64,000 nt of DNA. Source: Candidatus Eiseniibacteriota bacterium (lineage in GTDB: Bacteria; Eisenbacteria; RBG-16-71-46; CAIMUX01). Numbering within the stretch: position 1 is the stretch's first letter; every line of letters begins with the position of its first letter. The stretch covers positions 62,001 to 126,000 of the forward strand of contig CAIMUX010000022.1 in assembly GCA_903844735.1 (NCBI GenBank). Direction: 5' to 3'. A model generated the notes under the pieces. It did not search any database. It was not told where the DNA came from and saw only the letters and a program-made list of their open reading frames with translations. Made by a program: the position numbers and the translations under genes. Positions 26,899 through 35,932 of the stretch are shown here, piece by piece.

Positions 26899-28661
26899 GG
26901 AGCACTCTCCAGCTTCCCCTCGGAGGGAAGGGCGAAGCGGGCCAGGGGATCCTCGCCGGGTTCGCGCAGGCGCGACCAGTCCGGGGGATCCTTGCCGATG
27001 ATCCCCCGCAGCCACGGCATGGGGCTGAAGCGATCGGCATCGAAACCGGTGGCGAGGTAGATCTCCGTGAACCCGGCGTCAAACATGCTCCACGCAAACT
27101 GCTCACCGGGCAACTCGTCACATAGATCCGAGTCGATGAACAAGACGGTGGACCGGTCAAGATGCGGTTGCACGGCGAGGAATTCCCGCATGGACTTGCA
27201 GGTCAGCAGCCGCTTTCCGGCTCGCGCGGCCGAGAGCTCCCATCCCTTGCGGATCCAGATGTGGTCGTCCACCAATACGGCGTCGGGCCGGCCCTGGAGG
27301 GTAATCGGTCGCCCGCCGATCCCGCTCACGATCGGAATGCGCGTGACGAGGTTCTTCGGCAGGAGCCGCAGTCCGAGCCCCAGGGAGCGGCTGCGCACCT
27401 GCGGCTCCTCCCAACGGCCGGTTACCAGCACGGAGCGCGGCACGACCTCTCGGAACCGTTCCAGCACGTCGAGCCCGGATCTTTCGCTACCTACGTAGCC
27501 GTCATCCACGAGGAGCAGCCCGACCTGCGCCAGAGGGCCGTCTTCCCGGAGCCGGCTTTCAAGTTGGTCGAGGCTGTGGAGGTGGACGATTTGCGGGAGC
27601 GAGAATTCCGGAACCGTGCGGAACGCCCTCTCCCACATCTGGTGTACCCAGTCATCGTCATCGACCACAAGCACCGGCCGGTTGAGCGGCAGGTCAATCT
27701 CGGGCAAGAACCAGGACGGGGGTGGCGTCAGCGGGGCTGTGATCTCGACGGCGATTTCGCTGCCCCGGCGCGACACCGTTCCCCCCACGGGGATCAGAAT
27801 GTCCTGCAGCTTGGCAATCCCTTCGATCAACGCCGAAGGTTTTCCAGGGTCCGCGATCGGCCTGCTGAACAGTTGCCCGGTGACCGGACGCACAAGTTCG
27901 ACGCGGCAGGTCAGGACGTCGGCCGCCGTCCCCACCGAGAAGCGCAGGATTCTGTCGCCCGCTCCGCTCGCCTGCGCGAGCATGCTCAGAGCCAGATCCT
28001 CCAGTCCCCGGCGAAAGGGCCGTTGCGGGACATGGATGAACAGACCGTAAGGAACCATCTCCTCGTCGAAGTCGATCTGACTGGAGAGAAAACCGGGTCG
28101 CAGGCGAAGGGCGGAAACCATCGCCTCGATGACCGCGGACAGCAGGGCCGGCTGCGGCTCCGCCTCGCCGGGCAGAAGGAACGTGGTCGGGTCCGGGTGG
28201 GGCACCGCCAGAACCTCGTGGGCCCATCGTTCACTGGTCAACAGACCCGCAATGCCGCGCAACCGAGACAGGGCCGGCTTCAGCACCTGGAGGCGCGTCT
28301 CGGGCGAGATCCGGCCTGCGGAAAGGAAGACATCGAGTGCCGCCAGCGGTGAGCGGATGTCGTGGGCCAGCCGCGCGGAGGCGCCCTGCAGACGGCCGGC
28401 CGTCTCGGCCCGGAACGTTTCCCGATCGGCCTCGCGCATCGTGGCGCGGCCCTTCTCGATCGCCTCCGCCAGCCGGGCCAGGTCGGCGGGCAGCCGTTCG
28501 CGCTCTGCGGGATCCAGCGTGAGCGTACGCTCCAGTGCCTCACGCAGGCGGCGTACGGCGCGCCGGGACGTCCGACGATCGATGATCCGTCCCAGCACAA
28601 GTCCGACCAGCGCCGCGCCGATCGCCGGCCCGACCCCCATGACCACCTGCGCCAGCTCCAT
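26895..28661 (-). CDS. membrane-anchored histidine kinase-like protein with degenerate ATPase and two receiver-like domains
   Basis: This 588-residue protein begins with one membrane helix (GPAIGAALVGLVLG), then a helical stretch and the phosphoacceptor box RLAHDIRSPLAAL (H100). The following ~200 residues sit where the ATPase domain should be. The Asn of the N-box is missing (EDLALSML), and no DxGxG or GTGLGL is seen, so ATP binding is probably lost. A receiver (VLVVDDDDW, LLLVDDGYVG) and a second receiver-like unit (AVLVDDHIW, VLFIDSDLCD) follow. ATG at 28661. It is the first gene of a coupled pair with the SBP-like kinase, and may act as a phospho-relay partner. Confidence 0.7.
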   Translation of the reverse strand: MELAQVVMGVGPAIGAALVGLVLGRIIDRRTSRRAVRRLREALERTLTLDPAERERLPADLARLAEAIEKGRATMREADRETFRAETAGRLQGASARLAHDIRSPLAALDVFLSAGRISPETRLQVLKPALSRLRGIAGLLTSERWAHEVLAVPHPDPTTFLLPGEAEPQPALLSAVIEAMVSALRLRPGFLSSQIDFDEEMVPYGLFIHVPQRPFRRGLEDLALSMLAQASGAGDRILRFSVGTAADVLTCRVELVRPVTGQLFSRPIADPGKPSALIEGIAKLQDILIPVGGTVSRRGSEIAVEITAPLTPPPSWFLPEIDLPLNRPVLVVDDDDWVHQMWERAFRTVPEFSLPQIVHLHSLDQLESRLREDGPLAQVGLLLVDDGYVGSERSGLDVLERFREVVPRSVLVTGRWEEPQVRSRSLGLGLRLLPKNLVTRIPIVSGIGGRPITLQGRPDAVLVDDHIWIRKGWELSAARAGKRLLTCKSMREFLAVQPHLDRSTVLFIDSDLCDELPGEQFAWSMFDAGFTEIYLATGFDADRFSPMPWLRGIIGKDPPDWSRLREPGEDPLARFALPSEGKLESAP

Positions 28662-28890
28662 CTTCCGCCCCCCGCGGGTGTCTTGGATGCGACTTGAGCC
28701 CGGTCCAGTATACCGCGACCGCCTGCGGGGGAGAACGCCCGCGCGGCACACGCAGGCTGGACACTCCGGCCGAACACCCTGGGCACTCCGGCTGGACACG
28801 CACTCGCTGGACAACGCGCGCGCCGGACTTCCGGCGGGCATGCTATGCTCCCGAGCCTGGAACTTGCCGGAGAATAGGGGATCGCGGCTG
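28662..28890. promoter_or_regulatory. divergent intergenic region between kinase operon and Ser/Thr kinase
   Basis: This 229-bp region must hold promoters for both directions. A TATGCT box lies near 28846 without a convincing -35. The centre contains short GGCTGGACAC-type direct repeats at ~28755-28812. Confidence 0.35.
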
Positions 28891-31542
28891 ATGGACGCAG
28901 GGTCCGAGATTCCGCCCGGGACCATGATCGACGGGCTCAGAATCGAGTCGTTGGTCGGGGTGGGGGGCATGGGGACGGTCTACCAGGCTGTCGATACCCG
29001 TCTCGACCGGCTCGTGGCGGTTAAGTTCCTCACCGACGTGCGCAACCGAAACATCTCGGTGGAGAGATTTCGCCGCGAAGCCACCTCGGTCGCGCGATGC
29101 TGTCACCCGGGGATTGTGCAGATCTACGGCTGGGGCGAGTTCCGGGACACCCCGTACTTCACGATGGAGTTCGTGGAAGGCCGGACGCTTGGTGCGTACA
29201 TCAGCAAGGGCCGGTTGCTCCGCCACAAGACCGACGCGGAGGTGGAAAACCTGATTGCCGCCGGTTACCTCAACCACGACCCCGAGCAGCCGTACTTCCT
29301 GCGCGATCCCTGCCGCGATCCGATCGACTCTCCTGAGCACCTTGTGGAGGCGGCCTCCCTGGTGGCGAACGTGGCTGATGCGCTCTCGGTGGCGCATGCG
29401 CAGCAGATCATCCATCGCGACGTCAAGCCGGCGAACATCATGTTGAATCGCCGGGGGGCGGCCAAGATTGTCGATTTCGGACTGGCCCTGCAGCGGTCCA
29501 CGTCTGACCTGACGGCAAGCCAGCAGATTCTGGGCACGTTGCGGTACATGGCCCCGGAGCAGTTCAGCGGCCACCGGGAACGGATCGGCCCCACGACGGA
29601 CATCTACTCCCTGGGTGTCGTGTTCTACGAACTGGCCACGTTCGTTCATCCGATCCAAGCGGGGGAGATTGCGGCGGTCATCGGCCAGATCGTCGGCGAG
29701 AGACCGGAGTCGCCGACCGTGCACAATCCAAAGCTTCCTCGGGCCATGGCGCGGATTATGGAACGTTGCCTGGCCAAGGACCCGTCCGACCGATTCCCGT
29801 CGGCCGATGCCCTGGCCGACGAACTGCGGCTCGCCGCCGAGGGGCGTTCGTCGGGGCTGCGGGCCTGGTATTCGTTCTTTCGCTCTCCGACTCCTGGGAA
29901 AGCCGCCTCGATAACCTCTGATGCCGCGGAGCCGTTCAGAGTCCCGCCGCCGGGTCCCGATGTTCCGGCCGGGGGCGTTCACGAGGGGATCCCGGCGCGT
30001 GACGGGGCCGGCGCTTCCGCCCTGGCGCGAGCCGTCAGCACGTTTCGCCAGAGGCTCGATGTCGAGGAGGCGCTCCCGCTGCTGGAATCGGTCCTGGCCG
30101 CCCACCCCGAGTTTGTCCCGGGCCATCTGCTCGCGCTGGAGATCAAAGAGTTCCTGGACGACGAAGAGGCGTGCTTGGAGATCGTGCGGGGCCTGCAGGA
30201 GCGAGCCGGCCAATTCACCGAGAGCGGTCGCATGCTGGCCGAGGCCGTGGGGCAGCTTCGCGGGGAGACCGACTTCGAGGCGGCCCGTGCCCTCATCCGG
30301 AAGCACAACGGCAGATTTCCGTTCGCCCCGTCACTGGTCTGGCCGGAGATCGAGACGTACCTGGAGCTCGGGGAGCAGGAGCGGGCGCACCAAATGATCG
30401 GCAATCTCCTCCGACAGCGCCCGGACGATGCCCTGTGTCGTTGGTACGCGGCGCGCTATTTCCTGGTGCTGGGCCGGCTCGATGCGGCGCGGACCGTGCT
30501 GGAGACGTCCTCGGCCGAGCCGGAACTCCGGTGGCTCCACCTGCCGGCGGCCCGACTGGCTCTGGCGGTCGGGGATGTCGAAGGCGCGCGGCAGCAGATC
30601 GACCGACTTCGGCAAGAGAGACCGATGCATCCGGGGATTCTCGATACCGACATGCGGGTGGCGCTGGCGGAGGGTCACGTTGACAGGGCGTGTAAGACCG
30701 CCCGCGAGCGCGTGAGCATTGCCGGCGATGGGCTGGAGAGGGTCCGCGCGTATGCCTGGCTGGCGCGCTTGGCCCGGGCGGAGCAGCGGCAGAGCGACGC
30801 CGACAAGTATCACGAGATATCCCGCCGTCTCGGCGGCCCGAGCCGAGCCGGCACCGGAGATCCGTCGGACGCCTCGTCCGGGGGGGGGCGAGGCGCCCCG
30901 ACAACGGGGCCGATGGTCGGCTTGGTCCGCGAGGAGCTGCGGCGCTTCGGGCTCGATCGCCCGTGGTGTCGTCCGTGCGTTCACGCGTCGCTGTTCACCT
31001 TCTGTGCCGGGCGGGAGTTCTCACGCATCGACTATTTCGCCCGGACCAACGACCTTCTCATGGACTGCCGTAGCTTCCGGGTCCATCTGCCGAGCTCACC
31101 CCGCGAGCCGTTTACCACCCTGGGCGGGAAGCTGCCTATCGCACCGGTTACCACCCTCGATGGGGAGCTACCCCTCGCACCGTTCACCACCCTCGATGGG
31201 GAGCCGGCGGTCGCCCGCTACAACGCGCTGTCCACGCCCTACGGTTCGGTGCGTGCGTCGGTGCGGCTGCCGGTCGATGTCGCGCCGGAGGGGGAGATCA
31301 TCGTGCAGACCGGCTTCGAAACGGTCCTTCGGCCGCAGGGGGAAGTGACCCTGCCGCCCGAGACCGCCCTGGCCTCCGAACCGACGGCCCGTCTGGTGGT
31401 GGTGGAGGTCCCGGTGGCCCTGGCGGGTGTTGTCTCTTCGCCGGTACCCTCTGAGACGATCGACCTTCTCGACTCGCGGCTGCTGGTCTTCCGGCGACAC
31501 CTGTTTCGGGAGGAGCGGTGCAGCGTGACGCTCCAGTTCTGA
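28891..31542 (+). CDS. Hanks-type Ser/Thr protein kinase with TPR-like region and novel C-terminal domain
   Basis: An 883-residue protein starting at ATG 28891 with AGGGGA upstream. The kinase is complete: glycine loop GVGGMG (23-28), K45, HRDVKPAN (D177), DFG (195-197) and APEQF. Residues ~102-148 form an unusual insertion before the catalytic loop. A TPR-like helical region covers about 370-640. The last ~230 residues form a beta-rich domain I do not recognise, with a threefold 12-residue repeat (TTLDGELPLAPF) encoded by 36-bp units. No membrane helix is visible. It is transcribed divergently from the histidine kinase genes, so the two signalling branches may be linked. Confidence 0.82.
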   Translation: MDAGSEIPPGTMIDGLRIESLVGVGGMGTVYQAVDTRLDRLVAVKFLTDVRNRNISVERFRREATSVARCCHPGIVQIYGWGEFRDTPYFTMEFVEGRTLGAYISKGRLLRHKTDAEVENLIAAGYLNHDPEQPYFLRDPCRDPIDSPEHLVEAASLVANVADALSVAHAQQIIHRDVKPANIMLNRRGAAKIVDFGLALQRSTSDLTASQQILGTLRYMAPEQFSGHRERIGPTTDIYSLGVVFYELATFVHPIQAGEIAAVIGQIVGERPESPTVHNPKLPRAMARIMERCLAKDPSDRFPSADALADELRLAAEGRSSGLRAWYSFFRSPTPGKAASITSDAAEPFRVPPPGPDVPAGGVHEGIPARDGAGASALARAVSTFRQRLDVEEALPLLESVLAAHPEFVPGHLLALEIKEFLDDEEACLEIVRGLQERAGQFTESGRMLAEAVGQLRGETDFEAARALIRKHNGRFPFAPSLVWPEIETYLELGEQERAHQMIGNLLRQRPDDALCRWYAARYFLVLGRLDAARTVLETSSAEPELRWLHLPAARLALAVGDVEGARQQIDRLRQERPMHPGILDTDMRVALAEGHVDRACKTARERVSIAGDGLERVRAYAWLARLARAEQRQSDADKYHEISRRLGGPSRAGTGDPSDASSGGGRGAPTTGPMVGLVREELRRFGLDRPWCRPCVHASLFTFCAGREFSRIDYFARTNDLLMDCRSFRVHLPSSPREPFTTLGGKLPIAPVTTLDGELPLAPFTTLDGEPAVARYNALSTPYGSVRASVRLPVDVAPEGEIIVQTGFETVLRPQGEVTLPPETALASEPTARLVVVEVPVALAGVVSSPVPSETIDLLDSRLLVFRRHLFREERCSVTLQF
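31112..31219. repeat. three 36-bp tandem repeats in the Ser/Thr kinase gene
   Basis: Three consecutive 36-bp units share TACCACCCTCGATGGGGAG and keep the frame. The last two are almost identical over their first half. Confidence 0.75.
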
Positions 31543-31700
31543 CCCGCGCGCCGTGAGGGCAAAGGCGTCGGCCTCCTTCCCGCGATGCCGGAGTACCGGA
31601 GTCGCTCCCCTTCTGTCGGTGCCCATGCCGACGCCACGGGCACGCCAAGCCGGTTCCGTGCCATCCGGCCGGCGGCCCGCCCTGTCCTCGTAGATACCTC

Positions 31701-31729
31701 TTGACGACATGGCAAATTGGCCATACCGT
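31701..31729 (+). promoter_or_regulatory. arsR1 promoter with ArsR-type operator
   Basis: TTGACG (31701-31706) and TACCGT (31724-31729) are spaced by 17 bases. Between them lies ATGGCAAATTGGCCAT (31709-31724), an imperfect 16-bp palindrome with 14 matching positions. A repressor bound here would block RNA polymerase. Transcription would start within a few bases of the ATG at 31736, so the mRNA is nearly leaderless. Confidence 0.55.
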
Positions 31730-31735
31730 AATAAC

Positions 31736-32041
31736 ATGAAGCCGTCAAACACCAACGGGAAGGAACTGTTTCGAGCCCAGGCACGCGTCCTCAAAGCTCT
31801 GGCCAACGAGTCTCGCCTGATGATCGTGGATCGTCTGAGCCGCGGGGAGTGCAGTGCGGGCGACCTGACCCGTCTGATCGGGTCCGATCAGACGACGGTT
31901 TCGAAGCACCTTGCCGTCTTGCGCGCCCACGAGATCGTGGCGGACCGGCGGGAGGGAAGCGTGGTCATGTATCGCCTGCTGACGCCCTGCGTCATGAACT
32001 TCTTTTCCTGTGCGACGCAGGTCCTGAAGGAGACGAGATGA
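31736..32041 (+). CDS. ArsR/SmtB family repressor 1
   Basis: A 101-residue winged-helix protein: LKALANESRLMIVDRLSRGE, recognition helix around DQTTVSKHLAVLRAHEIV, wing DRREGSVVMYRL. The cysteine in GECSAGDL occupies the place of the ArsR ELCVCDL metal site, and CVMNFFSC adds two more, so thiolate sensing of As(III), Hg(II) or similar is plausible. I prefer ATG 31736, because the earlier ATG (31709) lies inside the predicted promoter. It opens the metal(loid) island and probably controls the permease gene 40 bases downstream. Confidence 0.85.
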   Translation: MKPSNTNGKELFRAQARVLKALANESRLMIVDRLSRGECSAGDLTRLIGSDQTTVSKHLAVLRAHEIVADRREGSVVMYRLLTPCVMNFFSCATQVLKETR

Positions 32042-32081
32042 CAGGCATCTTTTTGTTTGGCAAGAGTTTGTCGGCAAGGCC

Positions 32082-33200
32082 ATGTCGTCATGTGCCGGCG
32101 GGGTCGCGGCATGGGATGAAGACGTGAAAGCCGATGTTGAATGCTGCGCCCCCGCCGAGTCGCCCGCGTCCGCGCCCAGGCCGGCGCAGAGGCGGCTTTG
32201 GTATGGACTTGCGGGCGGGATCGTAGTCTGGATCGCGCTCTACCGCCTGTTGAAGCCGGCGGCCGCTCTGCTGATCTACGACACCATCGGCCTGATCCGG
32301 GGCACGCGTCTGGCAAGCAGCGTCGAGTTCTTCGTCTACGAGGTGCCCAAAGTCCTCATGCTCCTCGTCCTCGTGGTCTTCGGCGTGGGGATCGTTAGGA
32401 CGTTTTTCACCCCCGAACGGACACGCCGCACCCTGGCCGGAAAGCGGGAGTCGCTCGGCAATGTTCTCGCTGCTGCCCTGGGCGTGGTCACTCCGTTCTG
32501 CTCCTGTTCCGCCGTGCCTCTGTTTCTCGGCTTCGTCGAGGCTGGGGTACCGCTCGGCGTCACGTTTTCGTTTCTGATCTCCGCTCCGATGGTAAACGAA
32601 GTCGCCCTTGTTCTGCTCTTCGGTCTCTTCGGGTGGAAGGTGGCCGGTCTCTACCTGGCAACCGGTCTCTTGATCGCCATCGGCGCCGGATGGGTACTCG
32701 GTCGCCTGCGGCTTGAGCGCTATATCGAACCGTGGGTCCATGAGACAAGACTCGGCGTCGGCGGGCCGATCGAAGAAGACCTTACCTGGGATGATCGAGC
32801 GCAACGAGCGCTCCAGGCTGTTCGGGAGATCGTGGGAAAAGTCTGGCCCTACGTCGTCGGCGGAATCGCCGTCGGCGCGGGCATCCATGGCTACGTTCCC
32901 GAGGGACTGATGGCGGGGATCATGGGCAAGTCCGCCTGGTGGTCCGTTCCCGCCGCCGTACTCGTCGGCGTGCCAATGTACTCGAATGCCGCCGGCATCG
33001 TTCCGGTGGTCCAGGCACTTCTCGAGAAAGGCGCGGCCCTGGGGACCGTGCTTGCCTTCATGATGGCCGTGATCGGGCTGTCGCTGCCGGAGACAATCAT
33101 CCTGCGCAAGGTTCTGCGGCCACCGCTCATCGCCGCATTCGTCGGTATCGTCGCGTGCGGAATCCTCATGGTCGGCTATTTGTTCAACCTGATCTTCTAA
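32082..33200 (+). CDS. UPF0718/ArsP-like membrane permease
   Basis: A 372-residue membrane protein with about eight helices and the hallmark TPFCSCSAVPLFLGF of the UPF0718/DUF318 permeases. Known members include ArsP, which exports trivalent methylated arsenicals, and SO_0444-type metal(loid) exporters. The second signature GVPMYSNAAGIVP is present in the C-terminal half. The N-terminus carries a CCAP pair and one more Cys, possible metal-binding thiols. ATG 32082 was chosen, though its ribosome-binding site is weak. It follows arsR1 directly and shares its strand with acr3 and hgcAB further on. Confidence 0.85.
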   Translation: MSSCAGGVAAWDEDVKADVECCAPAESPASAPRPAQRRLWYGLAGGIVVWIALYRLLKPAAALLIYDTIGLIRGTRLASSVEFFVYEVPKVLMLLVLVVFGVGIVRTFFTPERTRRTLAGKRESLGNVLAAALGVVTPFCSCSAVPLFLGFVEAGVPLGVTFSFLISAPMVNEVALVLLFGLFGWKVAGLYLATGLLIAIGAGWVLGRLRLERYIEPWVHETRLGVGGPIEEDLTWDDRAQRALQAVREIVGKVWPYVVGGIAVGAGIHGYVPEGLMAGIMGKSAWWSVPAAVLVGVPMYSNAAGIVPVVQALLEKGAALGTVLAFMMAVIGLSLPETIILRKVLRPPLIAAFVGIVACGILMVGYLFNLIF

Positions 33201-33568
33201 CGCAGTTCATGGTGCTGGACTTTTCATCCTGATGATGGGACCCGGGCCGACCGTCCCGCTCCGTCGGCCCGCTACACTTCTCCATTGGATCGGCCGGCTG
33301 TCGGCCGGAATCGCTGCACTCGCGGGCATGTTGATGATGACGGACCTTTGCCGGCTTCAGGCTCCCACACGGCTCGCCTCTACCCCCCCCAAAAGGGGGC
33401 GCAGCGGTCGGCCCGCCGTGCCCCCTTGCCGATAGCCGATAGCTGCTCTTATCATCTGGGATCGGACCTTGCGCCGGCCCTCGAGATCGGCTACGGTCAT
33501 TGCGGCGTTTCGGAGACGGCGAAAGGCGCCGCGGGCGTTGGTCTTTCAAACGGGCTGGGCTGAACGAA
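33201..33568. other. intergenic gap in the metal(loid) island
   Basis: A 368-bp gap. A 67-codon frame at 33232-33435 contains one hydrophobic segment but has no family match I can recognise. A C-run/G-run hairpin lies at ~33384-33400. I support nothing further. Confidence 0.4.
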
Positions 33569-35752
33569 ATGAGAGATTCAACAGGGCCGCGGCACTCCGT
33601 CATCGAAGGACTGGCAGCCGGGTGGCGGGGCGTCAAGGCGTGGTCCACAGACTCGCCGTACATGCCCCGGCTAGTCGCCGCGGGGATGGCGACACTTTAT
33701 TGGGAGCTGCTCCTCATCCGGTGGCTCAGTGCCTGGGTTCGGATCGTCGCCTACTACACCAATTTTGTCCTCATCGCGGCGTTCTTCGGTTTGGGGCTGG
33801 GGGCGCTGCTGGCGAGGCATCGGTTTCGCCTGACCCGGTGGCTCGCACCCCTCCTGAGCCTCGGCATCTTGGCCGCCCTTGCCTTCTCCCAGTCGTTCCA
33901 TCTCAATCCTGCGAGTCCGCAAGAGCACATTTGGATCGGCGCGCCCAGCGGCATGGGTTTGGCCGGGGCCACGTACACGCACCGGATCCCCCTCCCGCTC
34001 CTTCTGGGGTTCCTTTATGTTCTGGTCGCCGCCATCTTTGCTTGCTTCGGCCAGTGGCTCGGCCTTCTCTTTGAGGGGCGCCCTCCTCTCCGTGCCTACT
34101 GCCTTCAAATTGTCGGAAACATCCTGGGAATCCTCCTCTTTGCGAGCTTCTCCTTCCTGGGCCTGAGTCCGGCTGTCTGGATCCTCGTAGGGTTCATCAC
34201 GGTTCTCGGCGCTCTCGATATGAAGCGCTCCGACAGGTTGATCGCCTCGGTTCTATTTGCGGGCGTTCTGGCGGCGGTTGTTCCCGCCGTGCGGCCTTAC
34301 GTGTGGTCGCCCTACTACAAGATTCGGATGACCCCCATCACCTCGATAGAGGACACCGAACGGAAACAGATCGTGCAATTTCCGAGCACGGTGGGCTACT
34401 CGCTGACCGTGAACAACGACTATCATCAAATGCTCCTCGATTTGCGGCCCAGCCCGCAGGAGCATCCGTTCTTTACCAGCTGGCGCCAGCTCTACGAGTT
34501 TCCCTACGCACTGGACAAGTCCCTGCCGGAAGGCCCCATTCTCGTGATCGGAGCCGGGACCGGCAATGATGTAATGGCCGCGTTGCGGGCGACGAACCGC
34601 CGGATCTATGCTGTGGATATCGACCCCGCGATCGTCGGGATCGGCCGCACCTATCATCCCGAGCGGCCCTATCAAGACCCGCGGGTGACCCTCATCGTGG
34701 ACGACGCAAGGTCCTTCATGCAGAAGACGCCCGTCCGCTTCGCCATCGTCGTGTTCGGCTTCTTGGACAGCCACACGCTCTTTTCCTCGTTCTCGTCCTT
34801 GCGGCTGGACAATTTTGTCTATACGACCGAGTCGTTCCGCCGGGTCAAGGAGATCCTCGTTCCCGGAGGCGAGGTGGCCGTGACATTTGCTTGCCCGCAG
34901 GAGTGGCTCTTCAACCGGATGAGCACGATGATGGATCAGGTGTTCGATGCCCCCACGGACCCCCATTGGCCGCCCCCCCCAGCCTTCGCCAACGGCATCG
35001 TGTTCCGGAATTTCAAGGCGCCCGTCCCCGCCGGGCTAAGGCCCCTGCGGCCATCCGTAGCGGAGGCGCGCCTTCCGACGGACGATTGGCCCTTCTTCTA
35101 CCTGCAATCGCCTCGCATCCCCTCGCATTACATCCCGTTTCTCCTCATCATCGTTGGGTTGGGGTCTCTGAGCCTTCTCGGTCTGCCCGGGTCGCAAAGA
35201 CGGCTCAACCTGCCTTACTTCTTTATGGGCGCCGCGTTCTTCCTGCTTGAGACGAGCAACGTAGTGAACCTGTCGCTGCTGTTCGGGTCCACGTGGGCCG
35301 TCAATGTCGTGGTTTTCTTGGGAATCCTATGTCTGACGCTGGTCGGCACGCTGTCGGCGTCCGGTCGGATCGGAAGGCTCCCGGCGTGGAGCCTGTTTCT
35401 GGCGCTCTTCGCCAGCCTGGCGGTGTCCTACTGGCTGCCGGCCTCGGCGCTACTCGGAATCGAGTCCATGGCACTTCGCGTGGCTGCGGCCTCCGTGATC
35501 TTCCTGGGCCCGGTGTTTTTCGCGGCCGTGATCTTCGCGCAGCTGATCCGCGGAGAGGAGCATCTGGCACAAGCCTATGGGTCCAACCTGCTCGGCGCGG
35601 TGGTCGGCGGCGCATGCGAATACCTGTCCCTTGCCTTTGGGTTCCACTTTCTGTTGCGGTTGGCGTTTCTCCTCTATTTCCTGGCTTTCTTGACCGCAAG
35701 AAACCGGGGCCGGACGAATGCAGCGCCGGCGATAACCGCCACTCCCCGCTGA
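33569..35752 (+). CDS. membrane-embedded spermidine synthase-like (SAM-dependent transferase fold) protein
   Basis: A 727-residue protein. An N-terminal block of about seven membrane helices is followed by a SpeE-type Rossmann domain (VIGAGTGNDVMAALR, YAVDIDPAIVGIGRTYHP, VDDARSFMQ) and a second membrane block of five to six helices. The aminopropyl- or methyl-transferase fold is complete at its SAM-binding site, but the substrate is unknown. Similar membrane proteins occur widely and are often only called spermidine synthase-like. Start ATG 33569; the frame stays open upstream, but there it lacks membrane character. Its position between arsP-like and arsR2 genes suggests a link to metal(loid) stress, which is inference. 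Confidence 0.75.
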   Translation: MRDSTGPRHSVIEGLAAGWRGVKAWSTDSPYMPRLVAAGMATLYWELLLIRWLSAWVRIVAYYTNFVLIAAFFGLGLGALLARHRFRLTRWLAPLLSLGILAALAFSQSFHLNPASPQEHIWIGAPSGMGLAGATYTHRIPLPLLLGFLYVLVAAIFACFGQWLGLLFEGRPPLRAYCLQIVGNILGILLFASFSFLGLSPAVWILVGFITVLGALDMKRSDRLIASVLFAGVLAAVVPAVRPYVWSPYYKIRMTPITSIEDTERKQIVQFPSTVGYSLTVNNDYHQMLLDLRPSPQEHPFFTSWRQLYEFPYALDKSLPEGPILVIGAGTGNDVMAALRATNRRIYAVDIDPAIVGIGRTYHPERPYQDPRVTLIVDDARSFMQKTPVRFAIVVFGFLDSHTLFSSFSSLRLDNFVYTTESFRRVKEILVPGGEVAVTFACPQEWLFNRMSTMMDQVFDAPTDPHWPPPPAFANGIVFRNFKAPVPAGLRPLRPSVAEARLPTDDWPFFYLQSPRIPSHYIPFLLIIVGLGSLSLLGLPGSQRRLNLPYFFMGAAFFLLETSNVVNLSLLFGSTWAVNVVVFLGILCLTLVGTLSASGRIGRLPAWSLFLALFASLAVSYWLPASALLGIESMALRVAAASVIFLGPVFFAAVIFAQLIRGEEHLAQAYGSNLLGAVVGGACEYLSLAFGFHFLLRLAFLLYFLAFLTARNRGRTNAAPAITATPR

Positions 35753-35896
35753 GTCTCCACAAGGGTGTCCGGCGCCCGCGGCGCGAACGGATCCAGGCGG
35801 TCCCGGACCGCCGCCAGAGGAAGGTTGCGCGTGCGGCGGCAAGACCCGCCTTCACCGCGTGTCACGCCGCGGCAGATTCCTTCGCTTGGTTTTCGG

Positions 35897-35925
35897 TTGA
35901 CGGCCGAGGCGAGTCAAACTACAAT
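35897..35925 (+). promoter_or_regulatory. arsR2 promoter with inverted repeat (leaderless)
   Basis: TTGACG (35897-35902), 17 bases, TACAAT (35920-35925): a near-consensus sigma70 promoter. TTGAC and GTCAA form an inverted repeat (35897-35917) across the spacer and fit an ArsR-type operator. Transcription should begin at about 35932, one base before the ATG, so the mRNA is probably leaderless. Confidence 0.65.
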
Positions 35926-35932
35926 TACCTAC

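Noticed and set aside
33232-33435. Possible 67-residue small membrane protein in the metal(loid) island
   Set aside because: There is one hydrophobic segment, but no clear ribosome-binding site, no family match, and Arg/Pro-rich ends typical of chance frames in GC-rich DNA.
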